Below, piece after piece: positions 46,024 to 54,983 of a DNA stretch of 64,000 nt. The position numbers were made by a program, and so were the translations under genes. Positions within the stretch are counted from its first letter, which is position 1. Each line of letters opens with the position of its first letter. The notes under the pieces were generated by a model, which saw only the letters and a list, made by a program, of their open reading frames with translations, had not been told where the DNA came from and searched no databases. Source of the stretch: CBDCVN01 sp965223045 (GTDB lineage: Bacteria; Deinococcota; Deinococci; Deinococcales; Trueperaceae); the NCBI GenBank assembly GCA_965223045.1, contig CBDCVN010000013.1:3348001-3412000 (forward strand). Reading direction: 5' to 3'.

Positions 46024-46796
46024 TGCCCTTCATGTAATGATGAACCCTGCTGCCTTAAAATGCGCGATGACTTTAGATTTCTTAAAATGCCCAAATTGCA
46101 CCTCAGATAATTTTGTTAAGAATGGTCATATTCACAATGGTAAGCAAAATCATATTTGTAAAGATTGTGGTAGGCAATTTGTTGAAGATCCTCAAAATAT
46201 TCCTATCAGTGAGGGAAAAAAGGATTTGATAGATAAACTCTTACTGGAAAGATTAGCACTTGCTGCTATTGCTCGTGTCACTGGTGTTTCAGAATCTTGG
46301 TTGCAAAAATACGTCAATGACAAGTTTGAGAATATAGAGCAGGAAGTAGAAGTTGAGAAAAAAGATAAAGGGTTTCTTAGAATAGAGTGTGATGAGATGT
46401 GGTCTTTTGTAGGCCATAAAGGTAATAAGGTATGGATATGGCTAGCTATTGATCAAGCTACTGGCGAAATAGTAGGGGTTTATATAGGCAGTCGTGATAA
46501 AAGAGGGGCTCAAGGGTTATGGGATTCTTTACCAGCAGTATATAGGCAATGTGCAGTGTGCTACAGTGATTTCTGGGCATCATATGAAGAAGTAATTCCT
46601 AGGAAAAGGCACAGAGCAGTGGATAAACGAAGTGGGAAAACTAATAGAATTGAGAGATTAAACTGCACTCTACGTCAACGAATTGGTCGTTTAGTAAGGA
46701 AAACTCTTTCTTTTTCAAAGAAATTGACTAATCACATTGGAGCCATTTGGTATTTTGTTCATCACTATAACTCATCATTACATGTATAGGACTACC
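46019..46796 (+). mobile_element. IS1-family element, copy B (778 bp)
   Basis: Left end GGTAGTGCCCTTCATGTAATG and right end (reversed) GGTAGTCCTATACATGTAATG form imperfect terminal repeats. The flanks of the tandem pair share no 8-9 base duplication, suggesting a deletion next to the IS pair. That deletion removed the 5' part of the second immunity-like gene. Confidence 0.88.
46037..46789 (+). CDS. IS1-family transposase, copy B
   Basis: Complete 250-residue transposase with the same zinc finger, helix-turn-helix and DDE motifs as copy A, ending ...IWYFVHHYNSSLHV. The open frame extends upstream into copy A, but the start equivalent to copy A (ATGATGAACCC) lies at 46037. Confidence 0.9.
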   Translation: MMNPAALKCAMTLDFLKCPNCTSDNFVKNGHIHNGKQNHICKDCGRQFVEDPQNIPISEGKKDLIDKLLLERLALAAIARVTGVSESWLQKYVNDKFENIEQEVEVEKKDKGFLRIECDEMWSFVGHKGNKVWIWLAIDQATGEIVGVYIGSRDKRGAQGLWDSLPAVYRQCAVCYSDFWASYEEVIPRKRHRAVDKRSGKTNRIERLNCTLRQRIGRLVRKTLSFSKKLTNHIGAIWYFVHHYNSSLHV

Positions 46797-47324
46797 TACT
46801 ATACATCAAAGGAATACGTTATTTTTTCACTACAAACCGTACAACATAGCATAGCTGAAGATGGAGCTAAGGATCTATTTCTTGCTAATCGGCGCGGAGC
46901 ACTCTTTAAAGTTTTAAAAACCCTTGATGTGCTCTATGGTTACCAAAGCTCCCATGAAGATATGGAAGGTTGGCGTGAATATGACGAGAGTAAAGATCAT
47001 CTTGAAATCTATGATCCTATAGTGATTGGATCTGGCCTAGTTAGCTATTTTGGAATAGAAAACCTTAGAAAGGTACGTCCCTTTGCTCGATGGGAGTTAG
47101 GTAATTTAATTTTTGTGTATACCCATCCAATTCACTACCATACTTATGTGGGTTCTGAAGATGTGCGTCCAAATAAACATGAACTAGCAGATCATGAGCT
47201 CTGGTCCGAGCAAAAGGTGTTTACAGATTATGATGACCTTGTCAAGGCTTGGGATTTAAGCCGTGACCGATTAACGAAGGCATTGGGTTTACCAAAAATA
47301 ATTCCCTTTGCAGAAATTGAGTAG
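46797..47324 (+). pseudogene. second candidate immunity gene, 5' truncated by IS1
   Basis: The sequence from YYTSKEYVIFSLQTVQHS to the stop aligns with residues ~107-300 of the protein encoded at 44103-45005. It differs by scattered substitutions and lacks about 20 residues near VGSEDVRPN. The first ~105 codons are gone, replaced by IS1. The two genes also share about 20 bases after their stop codons, so the duplication once included the downstream flank. Divergence shows an old duplication with a recent IS-mediated loss. Confidence 0.8.
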
Positions 47325-47498
47325 CTAGTAGAGGCAGTGAGGCAGCTTCGGCTTTTCCTGTTGAGTCGTTGGGTTTTTGCAAAAGTATAGTATGGTGATG
47401 ACTACTATATTAATTATTACAAATATTTGGATGCTCGAGTTGTTGAGCTTAGCTCGAGTAAACACCTAACTCGCTATAGAAATTGATAAGCTAGACTC

Positions 47499-48350
47499 AT
47501 GATTACTGTTAAGCGTCATCAAGGTCGCGTACAAAAGAAACTCGAGCTTAACTTACCAATCCTTACAGACTTCCTCGTAGAGTTTTTACAAAACGAGGTA
47601 AAGGATTACAAAGGCTTTAATAATGTTTTAGTTTGCCTATCTGGTGGCATTGATAGCTCTGTTGCTGCCTACCTTTGCGCTAAGGCTTTTAATCCAAAAA
47701 ATATTTATGCTCTTAAACTACCTTATAAAACCTCTCACCCTGACTCATTACAGCATGCTCAGTTAGTTATAAACAACTTAGGTATAAACTCTGAAGCTAT
47801 CGATATAAGTGCAGCAGTAGATGGTTATGCAGAAAATGTAAGCAAAATGAATCCCCAACGGAAGGGAAATATAATGGCAAGAGTGCGTATGTCAATCATG
47901 TTTGACAAGGCCTTTGAATATAACGCCTTACCTATTGGCACTAGTAATAAAACTGAAAGACTTTTTGGTTATTACACATGGCATGATGCTGCTGATGCTG
48001 CACCCATAAATCCTTTGGGGGACCTCTTTAAGACTCAAGTCGGGTCTCTAGCACGCTATCTAGAAGTGCCTCAAGAAATTATTGATAAAACTCCTAGCGC
48101 CGATTTAATACCCGGTCAATCTGATGAAGCTGATATGGGCATAAGTTATGAAAAAGCTGATGCTATTTTAGTACATCACTTAGCTGGTTACGATGATACT
48201 TATATTGCTAGCTTGGGTTTTACCAAAGCTGAAATTAGCCTAGTTAAAAATAAGGTTGCTCAAACACACTGGAAAAGAAAATTACCAATTAGTGCAGTGA
48301 TCTCAGAAACAGCTATTAATGAGTTTTATTTACGGCCTGTAGACTATTGA
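47499..48350 (+). CDS. nadE: NH3-dependent NAD+ synthetase
   Basis: Amidates nicotinic acid adenine dinucleotide to NAD+ in the last step of NAD synthesis, cytoplasmic. 283 residues, without the glutaminase domain of the glutamine-dependent form. The PP-loop SGGIDSSVAAY (about residues 49-59) binds ATP; ARVRMSIMFDKAF and PIGTSNKTERLFGYYTWHDA are the conserved NadE motifs; PSADLIPGQSDEADMGISYE is the C-terminal family signature. Ammonia would come from an unlinked source. Preceded by two CTCGAG palindromes within 80 bases. Confidence 0.95.
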   Translation: MITVKRHQGRVQKKLELNLPILTDFLVEFLQNEVKDYKGFNNVLVCLSGGIDSSVAAYLCAKAFNPKNIYALKLPYKTSHPDSLQHAQLVINNLGINSEAIDISAAVDGYAENVSKMNPQRKGNIMARVRMSIMFDKAFEYNALPIGTSNKTERLFGYYTWHDAADAAPINPLGDLFKTQVGSLARYLEVPQEIIDKTPSADLIPGQSDEADMGISYEKADAILVHHLAGYDDTYIASLGFTKAEISLVKNKVAQTHWKRKLPISAVISETAINEFYLRPVDY

Positions 48351-48393
48351 TTTATTATAGACTACTGATTTATTGTAGGCTATTAGTTTATTG
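48340..48393 (+). repeat. 3 x 18-bp tandem repeat across the nadE stop
   Basis: Units TAGACTATTGATTTATTA, TAGACTACTGATTTATTG and TAGGCTATTAGTTTATTG follow one another with an exact 18-base period. The first contains the nadE stop codon and the last overlaps the stop of the convergent regulator gene, so the array fills the space between two gene ends. Confidence 0.85.
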
Positions 48394-49815
48394 ATGTAAA
48401 ACTAAGCGGTAACCACGACCTCGAACATTGACTATATACTCATGGTCAGGCTTTAAGCCACTATAAAGGTCTTTATTAATGTAACTTTCTAAATCTTTCT
48501 TAATGCGTGAAACGGCAATTTCAACTTTGTTTTTGTAACGTTCTTTTTCTTTAGTAACTCTAGACCAACCTGCTAGGTAAAGCTCTTCATAGCTACAAAC
48601 ATGATTTGGACGCCCTATTAAACTCCTAAAAACATGATACTCTGTACCACTTAAGGTGTTCAGAAAGTTTCTTAGGCTTTCTTTATAATCCTCAGCATGA
48701 ACTACCCTAATGTAATCATCAAACAGGCTCGAGAACAACTCACCTTTAAAAACTAAGTGCTCCTTAGAGGCTTTACCTCTGTTATTTTGAATTTCAAAAA
48801 CCATGCTCCCCTTCACTAGGCCCATATTTTGCAATTGCTGCGCAGCATCAATATAGCTACTGGTATTTTTAGCTACTATTTTTAGTAAAACATCTTGCTC
48901 AGGTTTAGTAAGACTAGACCAAATCTCAGCAAAAATCTCTTTACACATTTCATCTGCCAGCAAAGCCTTATGCAATTCCTTAGTATGTTCTTGCAACCTT
49001 TGCTTATCTAGATGAATTTTACTAGCAGATTGGAAATTAGCATAACCTTTATACGCAGCTTTAAGTAAACCGATATGACCCCCTGTTGCATTTAAGAGAA
49101 AATCATTTTCATCTGGGGTTAGTTCTATTTTAAGATGCGTCGTTATATCTTTGGTTATTGCTCTCGCATCCTCTTCAGGTAAAAGGCTTATATTATAACT
49201 CTTAAGATGTTTAGGAAGCTGGCTTTTATGCCCATGTCCAAAAGTCTTAACTAATTCTGCAAAGCTACGTTTAGTAGCAGTAATTATAGCATGGTAATTT
49301 TCATTTTGCTTATCCATTAAGCCAAAAAGAAACTCTTCATTCTCTAAGGTCAAATTGTTAAAAGCATGGTCACAATCATCTAGAAGCAAAAGTAAATGAA
49401 TTTTACTTTTTCTATAGGCTGCTAAAATACTTTGTAGCTGTTTTTCAGTACTACTTTTGATATCTAAATTTAGTCCTTTGGGTGAGTCGTGCTTTACTAT
49501 ATAGCGCAGTTCATAGGCCAAGGCTTCTATTATGCTAGTGTGCCTATCAAAATAGGGAGTACCATCTTGCCTAAAATATCCATAGAGATTAATATATTTA
49601 AACGCTAATCTTGCACCACGTTGTTTAATTACTGCTTCTTCTGAGAAAAGTGATCGTTTTTCATTGGCAAGATACTTAAATACTTTGGTTTTACCAATAG
49701 TGCTAATGCCCACTACACTTAATGAAGAAAGAGTGTCTAGGTCTTTGCCCACAACCTTTTTGATTAGTGCTCGAGCTACCTTATCACAATTTATACAAGT
49801 TAAATCTTCAGGCAT
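48388..49815 (-). CDS. P-loop ATPase with C-terminal OmpR-type winged helix
   Basis: Regulatory protein of 475 residues. The N-terminal half is a STAND/AAA-like ATPase with Walker A VVGISTIGKT near residue 35 and Walker B IHLLLLLDDCDHAF. The final ~90 residues (EYHVFRSLIGRPNHVCSYEE, then HEYIVNVRGRGYRLVLHQ) are an OmpR/PhoB-type winged helix with the GRGYRL wing. A CxxC (CINC) occurs near the start. ATG at 49815 is chosen over an upstream codon at 49998 because the intervening stretch contains a dispersed repeat. Probably a signal-responsive transcription factor; its target is unknown. Confidence 0.75.
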   Translation of the reverse strand: MPEDLTCINCDKVARALIKKVVGKDLDTLSSLSVVGISTIGKTKVFKYLANEKRSLFSEEAVIKQRGARLAFKYINLYGYFRQDGTPYFDRHTSIIEALAYELRYIVKHDSPKGLNLDIKSSTEKQLQSILAAYRKSKIHLLLLLDDCDHAFNNLTLENEEFLFGLMDKQNENYHAIITATKRSFAELVKTFGHGHKSQLPKHLKSYNISLLPEEDARAITKDITTHLKIELTPDENDFLLNATGGHIGLLKAAYKGYANFQSASKIHLDKQRLQEHTKELHKALLADEMCKEIFAEIWSSLTKPEQDVLLKIVAKNTSSYIDAAQQLQNMGLVKGSMVFEIQNNRGKASKEHLVFKGELFSSLFDDYIRVVHAEDYKESLRNFLNTLSGTEYHVFRSLIGRPNHVCSYEELYLAGWSRVTKEKERYKNKVEIAVSRIKKDLESYINKDLYSGLKPDHEYIVNVRGRGYRLVLHQ

Positions 49816-49886
49816 TAAAAAACTTCCAATACAACATATTGAAATAAAAGATACAGTAAATTGCAATATGAAGCAACTTATGATTT

Positions 49887-49950
49887 GGGAGTGAGATGTT
49901 GCCAATGAGTTATTGCATAAGGATTTAAGCTTTAAATCCTTACTACTAAG
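49887..49950 (+). repeat. dispersed intergenic hairpin repeat, diverged copy 3
   Basis: GAGTGAGATGTTGCCAAT corresponds to GAATGAGATATTGCCAAT of copy 1 (6467-6484). The hairpin follows at the same place but with different bases: TAAGGATTTAA, loop GCT, TTAAATCCTTA (49918-49942). It lies upstream of the winged-helix ATPase gene, on the strand opposite its transcription. Confidence 0.55.
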
Positions 49951-50229
49951 TGAAGCAAAGTCTGTAGGAGGAAATATTTTTGTCAGCATCTGCAGCACAT
50001 GCCCTGTTTTAGCAAATCCCTCCCCACAAACAATATTGAGGATTTCTATACAATTCTTTCATTTTTCTGTATAAAGATTATTTTTGTCCCTTTAAAAAAT
50101 TGTATGATTCCTGTAATATTTCTATAGTTGAACTCATAAAGTTAGTTTGAGAGCTTTATGAGTTTTACTAGTTTAGTTGACTTTTGGATTTGCTATAAGC
50201 ACCGAAGCAAATTTCAATTTTACTAAAGA

Positions 50230-50865
50230 GTGGTGCTCTTTCAAGAAAGGTTAGGTAAAACCATAGTGTCAGAATCTTATGAAGTATATGTACAATTACA
50301 AGGCAACAAAAAGCGTTATGGGCAGATCCTAAATGAAGGAGAGCACGTATTGCTAGTAATGCGCCCTCAATTTATGATCCCAAATGTACTTTTATTTATG
50401 CTTTTAGGGTTACTGTTTTTGCTACCTTCTTTTGTAAATAAAAATAATTCTTCTAATAATTCGATGATGTTATTTGTAATAATTACAGCAGCCACTATTG
50501 TACTAATTAATCGCTGGATTAGAATGCAACGTTATTGGGTACTTACCAATCAACGTTTGTTTTCTCGTGAAGGCATTTTAAAGTGTAAAAGTTGTTTGAT
50601 TGATTTAGGTTGCATAACACACATAAGCACTAATGGCGGATTTTTATCATTACTAATGGCTGATGGTAAGGTATTCGTTTATACTGCTGGCCATTCAGGT
50701 GTAGCTTTAATTATTGATTCACAGCGTAACCCTCAACAAACCGCTAGCTTTGTGAGAGCTGCTATGAGTCCCCTTAAAAGATCAACCAGCAAGGATAATG
50801 ATGTGCTAATAGATTATCCTACAGAATCAACTGTGTCAGAGGGACAAACAGTACCTATCAATTGA
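50230..50865 (+). CDS. PH-domain-containing membrane protein
   Basis: A 211-residue protein with two adjacent membrane helices (PNVLLFMLLGLLFLLPSFV and MMLFVIITAATIVLINRWI) followed by a bacterial PH-like domain: RYWVLTNQRLFSREGILKCK, IDLGCITHIS and VALIIDSQRNPQQTASFVRA. This arrangement is common in bPH (DUF304-type) proteins of unknown role. Start GTG at 50230; the next ATG or GTG codons are possible alternatives. Stands alone, with 9 bases between its stop and that of the convergent kinase gene. Confidence 0.8.
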   Translation: MVLFQERLGKTIVSESYEVYVQLQGNKKRYGQILNEGEHVLLVMRPQFMIPNVLLFMLLGLLFLLPSFVNKNNSSNNSMMLFVIITAATIVLINRWIRMQRYWVLTNQRLFSREGILKCKSCLIDLGCITHISTNGGFLSLLMADGKVFVYTAGHSGVALIIDSQRNPQQTASFVRAAMSPLKRSTSKDNDVLIDYPTESTVSEGQTVPIN

Positions 50866-50874
50866 TTTCTTATT

Positions 50875-52617
50875 TCAGTTAGGGGGGGTTTTTAATGTTT
50901 TGGGTAGCCAGAATGCAAAAGTGCTTCCTTGTCCCTTCTTACTTTCCACCCATACCTTACCACCATGCAATTCAACAAGACGCTTACTAAGTGATAAACC
51001 TAAACCTGCGCCTTCGTAAACACGATTAATGGCATTATCTAGTTGTGAAAAGGGTTGAAAAAGCTGAGGAATATCTTCTTGGGCAATACCAATTCCTGTA
51101 TCTACTACTTCTACTTGCACACCATCATCGGCATCTTCAGCAATTATTTTAACTACACCACCTTGTGGTGTGAATTTAACAGCATTTGAAAGATAGTTAT
51201 AAAACACTTGTTTTATTCTTACAGGATCAACAAAAAGTAAATTATTAGCATGGTTACTACTCTCTAAAGTAATTCCTTTAGCATCGGCTTGAGCACGAAT
51301 TATTACGAGTGCACTTTGTATAAGGCTATCAACATTAATATTTTGCATGTGTAGAGTAACTTTGTCAGCATCTAACTTAGAAAGGTCAAAGATGCGATTT
51401 ATAAGCTCCATAAGTTGTATGCCTGCATCATATACATCATTAGCATATTGTTTTTGGTCTTCATTAAGAGGACCAAAGTCTTGATTTAAGAGAACTTCTG
51501 CATAGCCTGTAATAGCAGTTAAGGGTGTACGAAGCTCGTGAGACATATTAGCCAAAAAGGCATTCTTCAGTTTATTGGCACGTGCTAGCTCTGTGTTCTG
51601 TTGTTCAAGTTTTTGTTGGTATGCAATAAGCTTAGCTTCACTTTCTTTACGTATGGTAATATCTTTTACCGAGGCAATGTGTATTACCCCCCCCTCATAA
51701 GGTAAATCATATGTTATTACTTCTATTGGAAAAATAGTTCCATTGCTTTTTTTTGCAAAGACTTCAAAAACTTCGTTACGCCCCTCTTGTAACTTCTCTT
51801 GAACTATTTGAACAGACTTACTATCGAAAAAATCCAAGAAACTTATGCCAATAGTTTTAGCTACCTCAACATCAAAAAGTTTACCAAAACTATCATTGGT
51901 ATCTAAAATTTTATTTTGGTCATGAATAACAATTCCTTCAAAACTGGCATTGGCTAAGCGACGAAAACGTTCTTGGCTTTGAGTAATATCCTTCATCATA
52001 GTTTCTAGGTAAGTGCTTTGTTTATTTAAATTAGCTTGTAAATCAACCAAACTTCTAGATAAGTTGTTATGCAAATAATGAGTTATTGTGGCAATTATTG
52101 AGGCAAAGAACAAAGTAAAGCCAAAATGAAGTAAATTATTTACATCATTAGCCATAAAAACAACTACTGCGCCCCACCCAAGCCATGATAGGGTTATAAG
52201 TATTAAAATCCAAGGAGTAGAGAGTAATAAACCTCCTAAAGTCATTACTACAAGTAAAACACTTGCACTTTGGGTAATGTCTTTAAGTATCCACATATGA
52301 AAAAGACTATTAGCAAGACCAATACCTATAACTAAAGCCATAACTGCTTGTAAATAAATTAAGGGCAATAACTTAAATTTAAGAAGAAGATATAAACAAA
52401 GCACAATAATGCTCGAGGTTAGTGCTGCTAAAGCAACGGTAATCCTACCTTCACTAGATAAGAAAAATATATCTAATAAGGCTAAAAGCAAAAGGAATAT
52501 GCTAAAGGTTGCAGTAATAAAGCAAGCAGAAGGTAATACTTCTTTAGCAAGGGCTTTGCCAAAATTTTGCTGAGAATCTAAACTACTTTGAGAGGTAGCT
52601 ACAGTAGTTGAACTCAT
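50875..52617 (-). CDS. PAS-domain sensor histidine kinase
   Basis: A 580-residue kinase with five to six N-terminal membrane helices (residues ~25-190), a coiled coil, a PAS domain with PAC motif (RRLANASFEGIVIHDQNK to HIASVKDITIRKESEAK), HisKA with the phospho-accepting His in ANMSHELRTPLTAITGY and HATPase_c with YNYLSNAVKFTPQGG, VEVVDTGIGIAQED and GAGLGLSLSKRLVELHGG. No response regulator is adjacent, so it is an orphan. The ligand sensed by the membrane domain is unknown. Confidence 0.93.
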   Translation of the reverse strand: MSSTTVATSQSSLDSQQNFGKALAKEVLPSACFITATFSIFLLLLALLDIFFLSSEGRITVALAALTSSIIVLCLYLLLKFKLLPLIYLQAVMALVIGIGLANSLFHMWILKDITQSASVLLVVMTLGGLLLSTPWILILITLSWLGWGAVVVFMANDVNNLLHFGFTLFFASIIATITHYLHNNLSRSLVDLQANLNKQSTYLETMMKDITQSQERFRRLANASFEGIVIHDQNKILDTNDSFGKLFDVEVAKTIGISFLDFFDSKSVQIVQEKLQEGRNEVFEVFAKKSNGTIFPIEVITYDLPYEGGVIHIASVKDITIRKESEAKLIAYQQKLEQQNTELARANKLKNAFLANMSHELRTPLTAITGYAEVLLNQDFGPLNEDQKQYANDVYDAGIQLMELINRIFDLSKLDADKVTLHMQNINVDSLIQSALVIIRAQADAKGITLESSNHANNLLFVDPVRIKQVFYNYLSNAVKFTPQGGVVKIIAEDADDGVQVEVVDTGIGIAQEDIPQLFQPFSQLDNAINRVYEGAGLGLSLSKRLVELHGGKVWVESKKGQGSTFAFWLPKTLKTPPN

Positions 52618-52852
52618 AACTTGATTAATTTAGTAAACTTAGGCACAATAAAAAATTCTTTGTTAAATGCTTTGGCAAGGGCGTATACAATTAAGCCCTA
52701 CATGCTTCCATCTTATAGGTATAGGGGGGGTACAAATCAAGGCTTTATAATGTATTATCAAATGTTGAATTCTTTCATTGAAAACATATCACTAAGTTTA
52801 ATTATGCAGCAGTTGTTTACAGTATAAAATCTAGCTAAAAACCCTTACCTTA

Positions 52853-54607
52853 TTATTGCAAAGCTTCTATTTCTTGTCTCAGCATTTGCAAACTTTCTTT
52901 AACCTTACTAAGCTCACTCTTAAGCTCTTCTAAATGTCCTAATTCACTGTGTACAAAGCGAGTGTAAGGACTTATGGCATTTCTTAACTTTTCACTTGAA
53001 TTACTTAGCTCAAGTTCAAACTGCTTACCCAAATTATCTTCCAAGCCATCACGAAGCTCTTGCATTTTATGATGCAAGTCTTTTTTTGCTTTGCGACGTT
53101 GATTGGGTAAAACTAAAAACCCCATGCCTACAACAGCTAAACCTGCCACCACTCCCGTAACATCTAGTGCTAAACCTGATAGCATCGCGGCTAAGGCAGC
53201 TCCTAAACCAAGGCCACCTAGCTGCATAAGACCACCACGTAACACAGCTCCTTGTAGATTACTAGCTAACTTAGCAGACTCTGTTTTTTCATCATACCCT
53301 TCCAAAACTTCTCCAGCACTTTCTTCTAAGTTGTGGATAAGGTTTCCCCTGTTATATTGAAAACGTCCGCCAACTTCACCTATCACTTGATCATTGCCAG
53401 CTTTACGCCGCTCTTTTACAAAGATCATGACATCTTCCCAAAGCTGCATATTACGCTGAATAAACCAATCAACCAAATTACTTATGCTCTTATCAATTTT
53501 TTGGTCAGCACCTCGAATAACCTCAGCTTCAAAGCCATTTTTAATTTTTTCAGGCTTTATGAGTTTAAGTACGCGCCCTAAACGCACTGTATCATCGAAA
53601 AAGACCTCTCCCCGCCTTTCAACTTCTAGAAGCACATCCTTAATACGTGCTAGATGCCCTTGAAAATCACGCTTCATGTCATGGTCAAATTGCTTATGTT
53701 GTCGTTCCACCTCTTCAAGAGTGCGTTTATCGTTTTCCAAAAGTTTTAAACGCTCATAAATTACGTCTCCATACTGACCAGCTAATTTAAGGCCAACTCC
53801 CAGAGGAGTCTTCATTTTTAGTACTAGACGAGCAGTACCAACTACATTTTCTTGTATATACCTTTCAATGTTAACTATACCTGAATCATCTAGAGCCTGT
53901 TGATCTTTTGATATTTTGGCTTGATAAGCTTTTTTAGCAGCAAGGCCAAAAATTAGGGGAGCTGTAATGTCAAGAGCTTTTTTAGCCTGCTCTTCTACAA
54001 ACTCGAGCACCTTAGCCTGCTCTTCATCACTTTCTAAGATATCTATTTTATTAACAATAATAATAATCTTTTTACCCCAAGAGCGAATAAGATCTAGGAA
54101 TCTGCGTTCACTTTCAGTAAAGGGTCTATCGGTACTAGTTACAAAAAGAATAAGGTCAGCACGGGGAATGAAGTTTTCTGTTAATTCTTGATGTTGTGTG
54201 ATAACTGCGTTTGTACCAGGGGTGTCTACAAGAGCAAGTTCACGCAAAGCTTCAGCAGGGTGCTGACGCCTTAGAATAAATCTATCTTCTTCACTAGTAC
54301 GCTCAGTTTCGCCGTGGGTGACAATGGCAATGCGATCTGTGGTCGGAGTAACCCCTTCCAACATTACTTTTTCGCCTAACAAAGCATTTAGAAAAGTAGA
54401 CTTACCAGCATTATATTCACCACAAACTACTAGCATAAACACACCTTCTAAATCACGTAAAGCGTGTTTAAGTTTTTTGAGATCTTCCCGATCGGCATTT
54501 AAACGACCTAGGAGAACATTAAGCTCATTAATGACTTCACGTTCGCGCTCGAGTAGTGCCTTGGTTGTTTCGTCTATCCCGAGGTCCATAGTCATATAGA
54601 GTAACAT
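52853..54607 (-). CDS. bacterial dynamin-like GTPase
   Basis: A 584-residue dynamin-superfamily protein. G1 GEYNAGKST (residues 63-71), G2 in VTPTTD, G3 LVDTPGTNAV and G4 IIIVNKIDIL are all present. A long helical stalk follows, interrupted by a Gly/Ala-rich hydrophobic segment (GGLGLGAALAAMLSGLAL, about 462-500) that could insert in membrane, then a C-terminal coiled coil. Family members remodel or protect membranes, for instance after phage or antibiotic stress; the role here is unknown. Many bacterial dynamins occur in pairs, but no second copy is in this window. Start could also be at the fifth or seventh codon. Confidence 0.88.
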   Translation of the reverse strand: MLLYMTMDLGIDETTKALLEREREVINELNVLLGRLNADREDLKKLKHALRDLEGVFMLVVCGEYNAGKSTFLNALLGEKVMLEGVTPTTDRIAIVTHGETERTSEEDRFILRRQHPAEALRELALVDTPGTNAVITQHQELTENFIPRADLILFVTSTDRPFTESERRFLDLIRSWGKKIIIIVNKIDILESDEEQAKVLEFVEEQAKKALDITAPLIFGLAAKKAYQAKISKDQQALDDSGIVNIERYIQENVVGTARLVLKMKTPLGVGLKLAGQYGDVIYERLKLLENDKRTLEEVERQHKQFDHDMKRDFQGHLARIKDVLLEVERRGEVFFDDTVRLGRVLKLIKPEKIKNGFEAEVIRGADQKIDKSISNLVDWFIQRNMQLWEDVMIFVKERRKAGNDQVIGEVGGRFQYNRGNLIHNLEESAGEVLEGYDEKTESAKLASNLQGAVLRGGLMQLGGLGLGAALAAMLSGLALDVTGVVAGLAVVGMGFLVLPNQRRKAKKDLHHKMQELRDGLEDNLGKQFELELSNSSEKLRNAISPYTRFVHSELGHLEELKSELSKVKESLQMLRQEIEALQ

Positions 54608-54983
54608 AAGTAGGAATTAAAAGTTTTTTGTGAGTTATTTAGGAGTAATCAGTGCCTATAGGTAGTTAGTAGTTAGAAGCTAGTAGTCAGCATAGCAAAC
54701 TACTGATAGCTACTGGTTTCTAGTTACTATTGTTAACTTGTTTAACTTGTTCCCAAGCTCTGCTTGAGAATAAAATGTTCAAAGTTAACCCATTTTCAGT
54801 ATAGATATCCATAAAAGCATTTACCCTACAAATTTTACTTCTGCGTGGTCGTAGGGGCTCAAAAACTTGAGTCCTTACAAGCTGGTTATTGGCAATATCA
54901 CATTTCTAATCAAGATCGTGTTCTACAGGAGGATATTACTATATTTGGGAAATAATATTTTTGGTTTACTATATAGGTGCTTC
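54608..54983 (+). other. 375-base gap carrying short repeats and hairpin repeat copy 2
   Basis: Upstream of the dynamin gene, 54661-54730 is rich in TAGTTAGTAGTTAG-type short direct repeats. The rest is taken up by the dispersed hairpin element (54804-54938). No gene found. Confidence 0.6.
54804..54938 (-). repeat. dispersed intergenic hairpin repeat, copy 2 (inverted)
   Basis: Read on the minus strand this matches copy 1 (6436-6556) over most of its length, including TATTGCCAATAA, the hairpin and GCAGAAGTA. The hairpin is GTAGGGGCTCAA, loop AAAC, TTGAGTCCTTAC (54851-54878), a 12-pair stem with two G-T pairs. Located between the dynamin and inositol monophosphatase genes. Confidence 0.7.

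Noticed and set aside
49816..49998. Upstream 61-codon extension of the ATPase-winged-helix gene
   Set aside because: Covers a dispersed hairpin repeat on the opposite strand. The ATG at 49815 places the Walker A motif at a normal distance and lies behind a GGAAG sequence.
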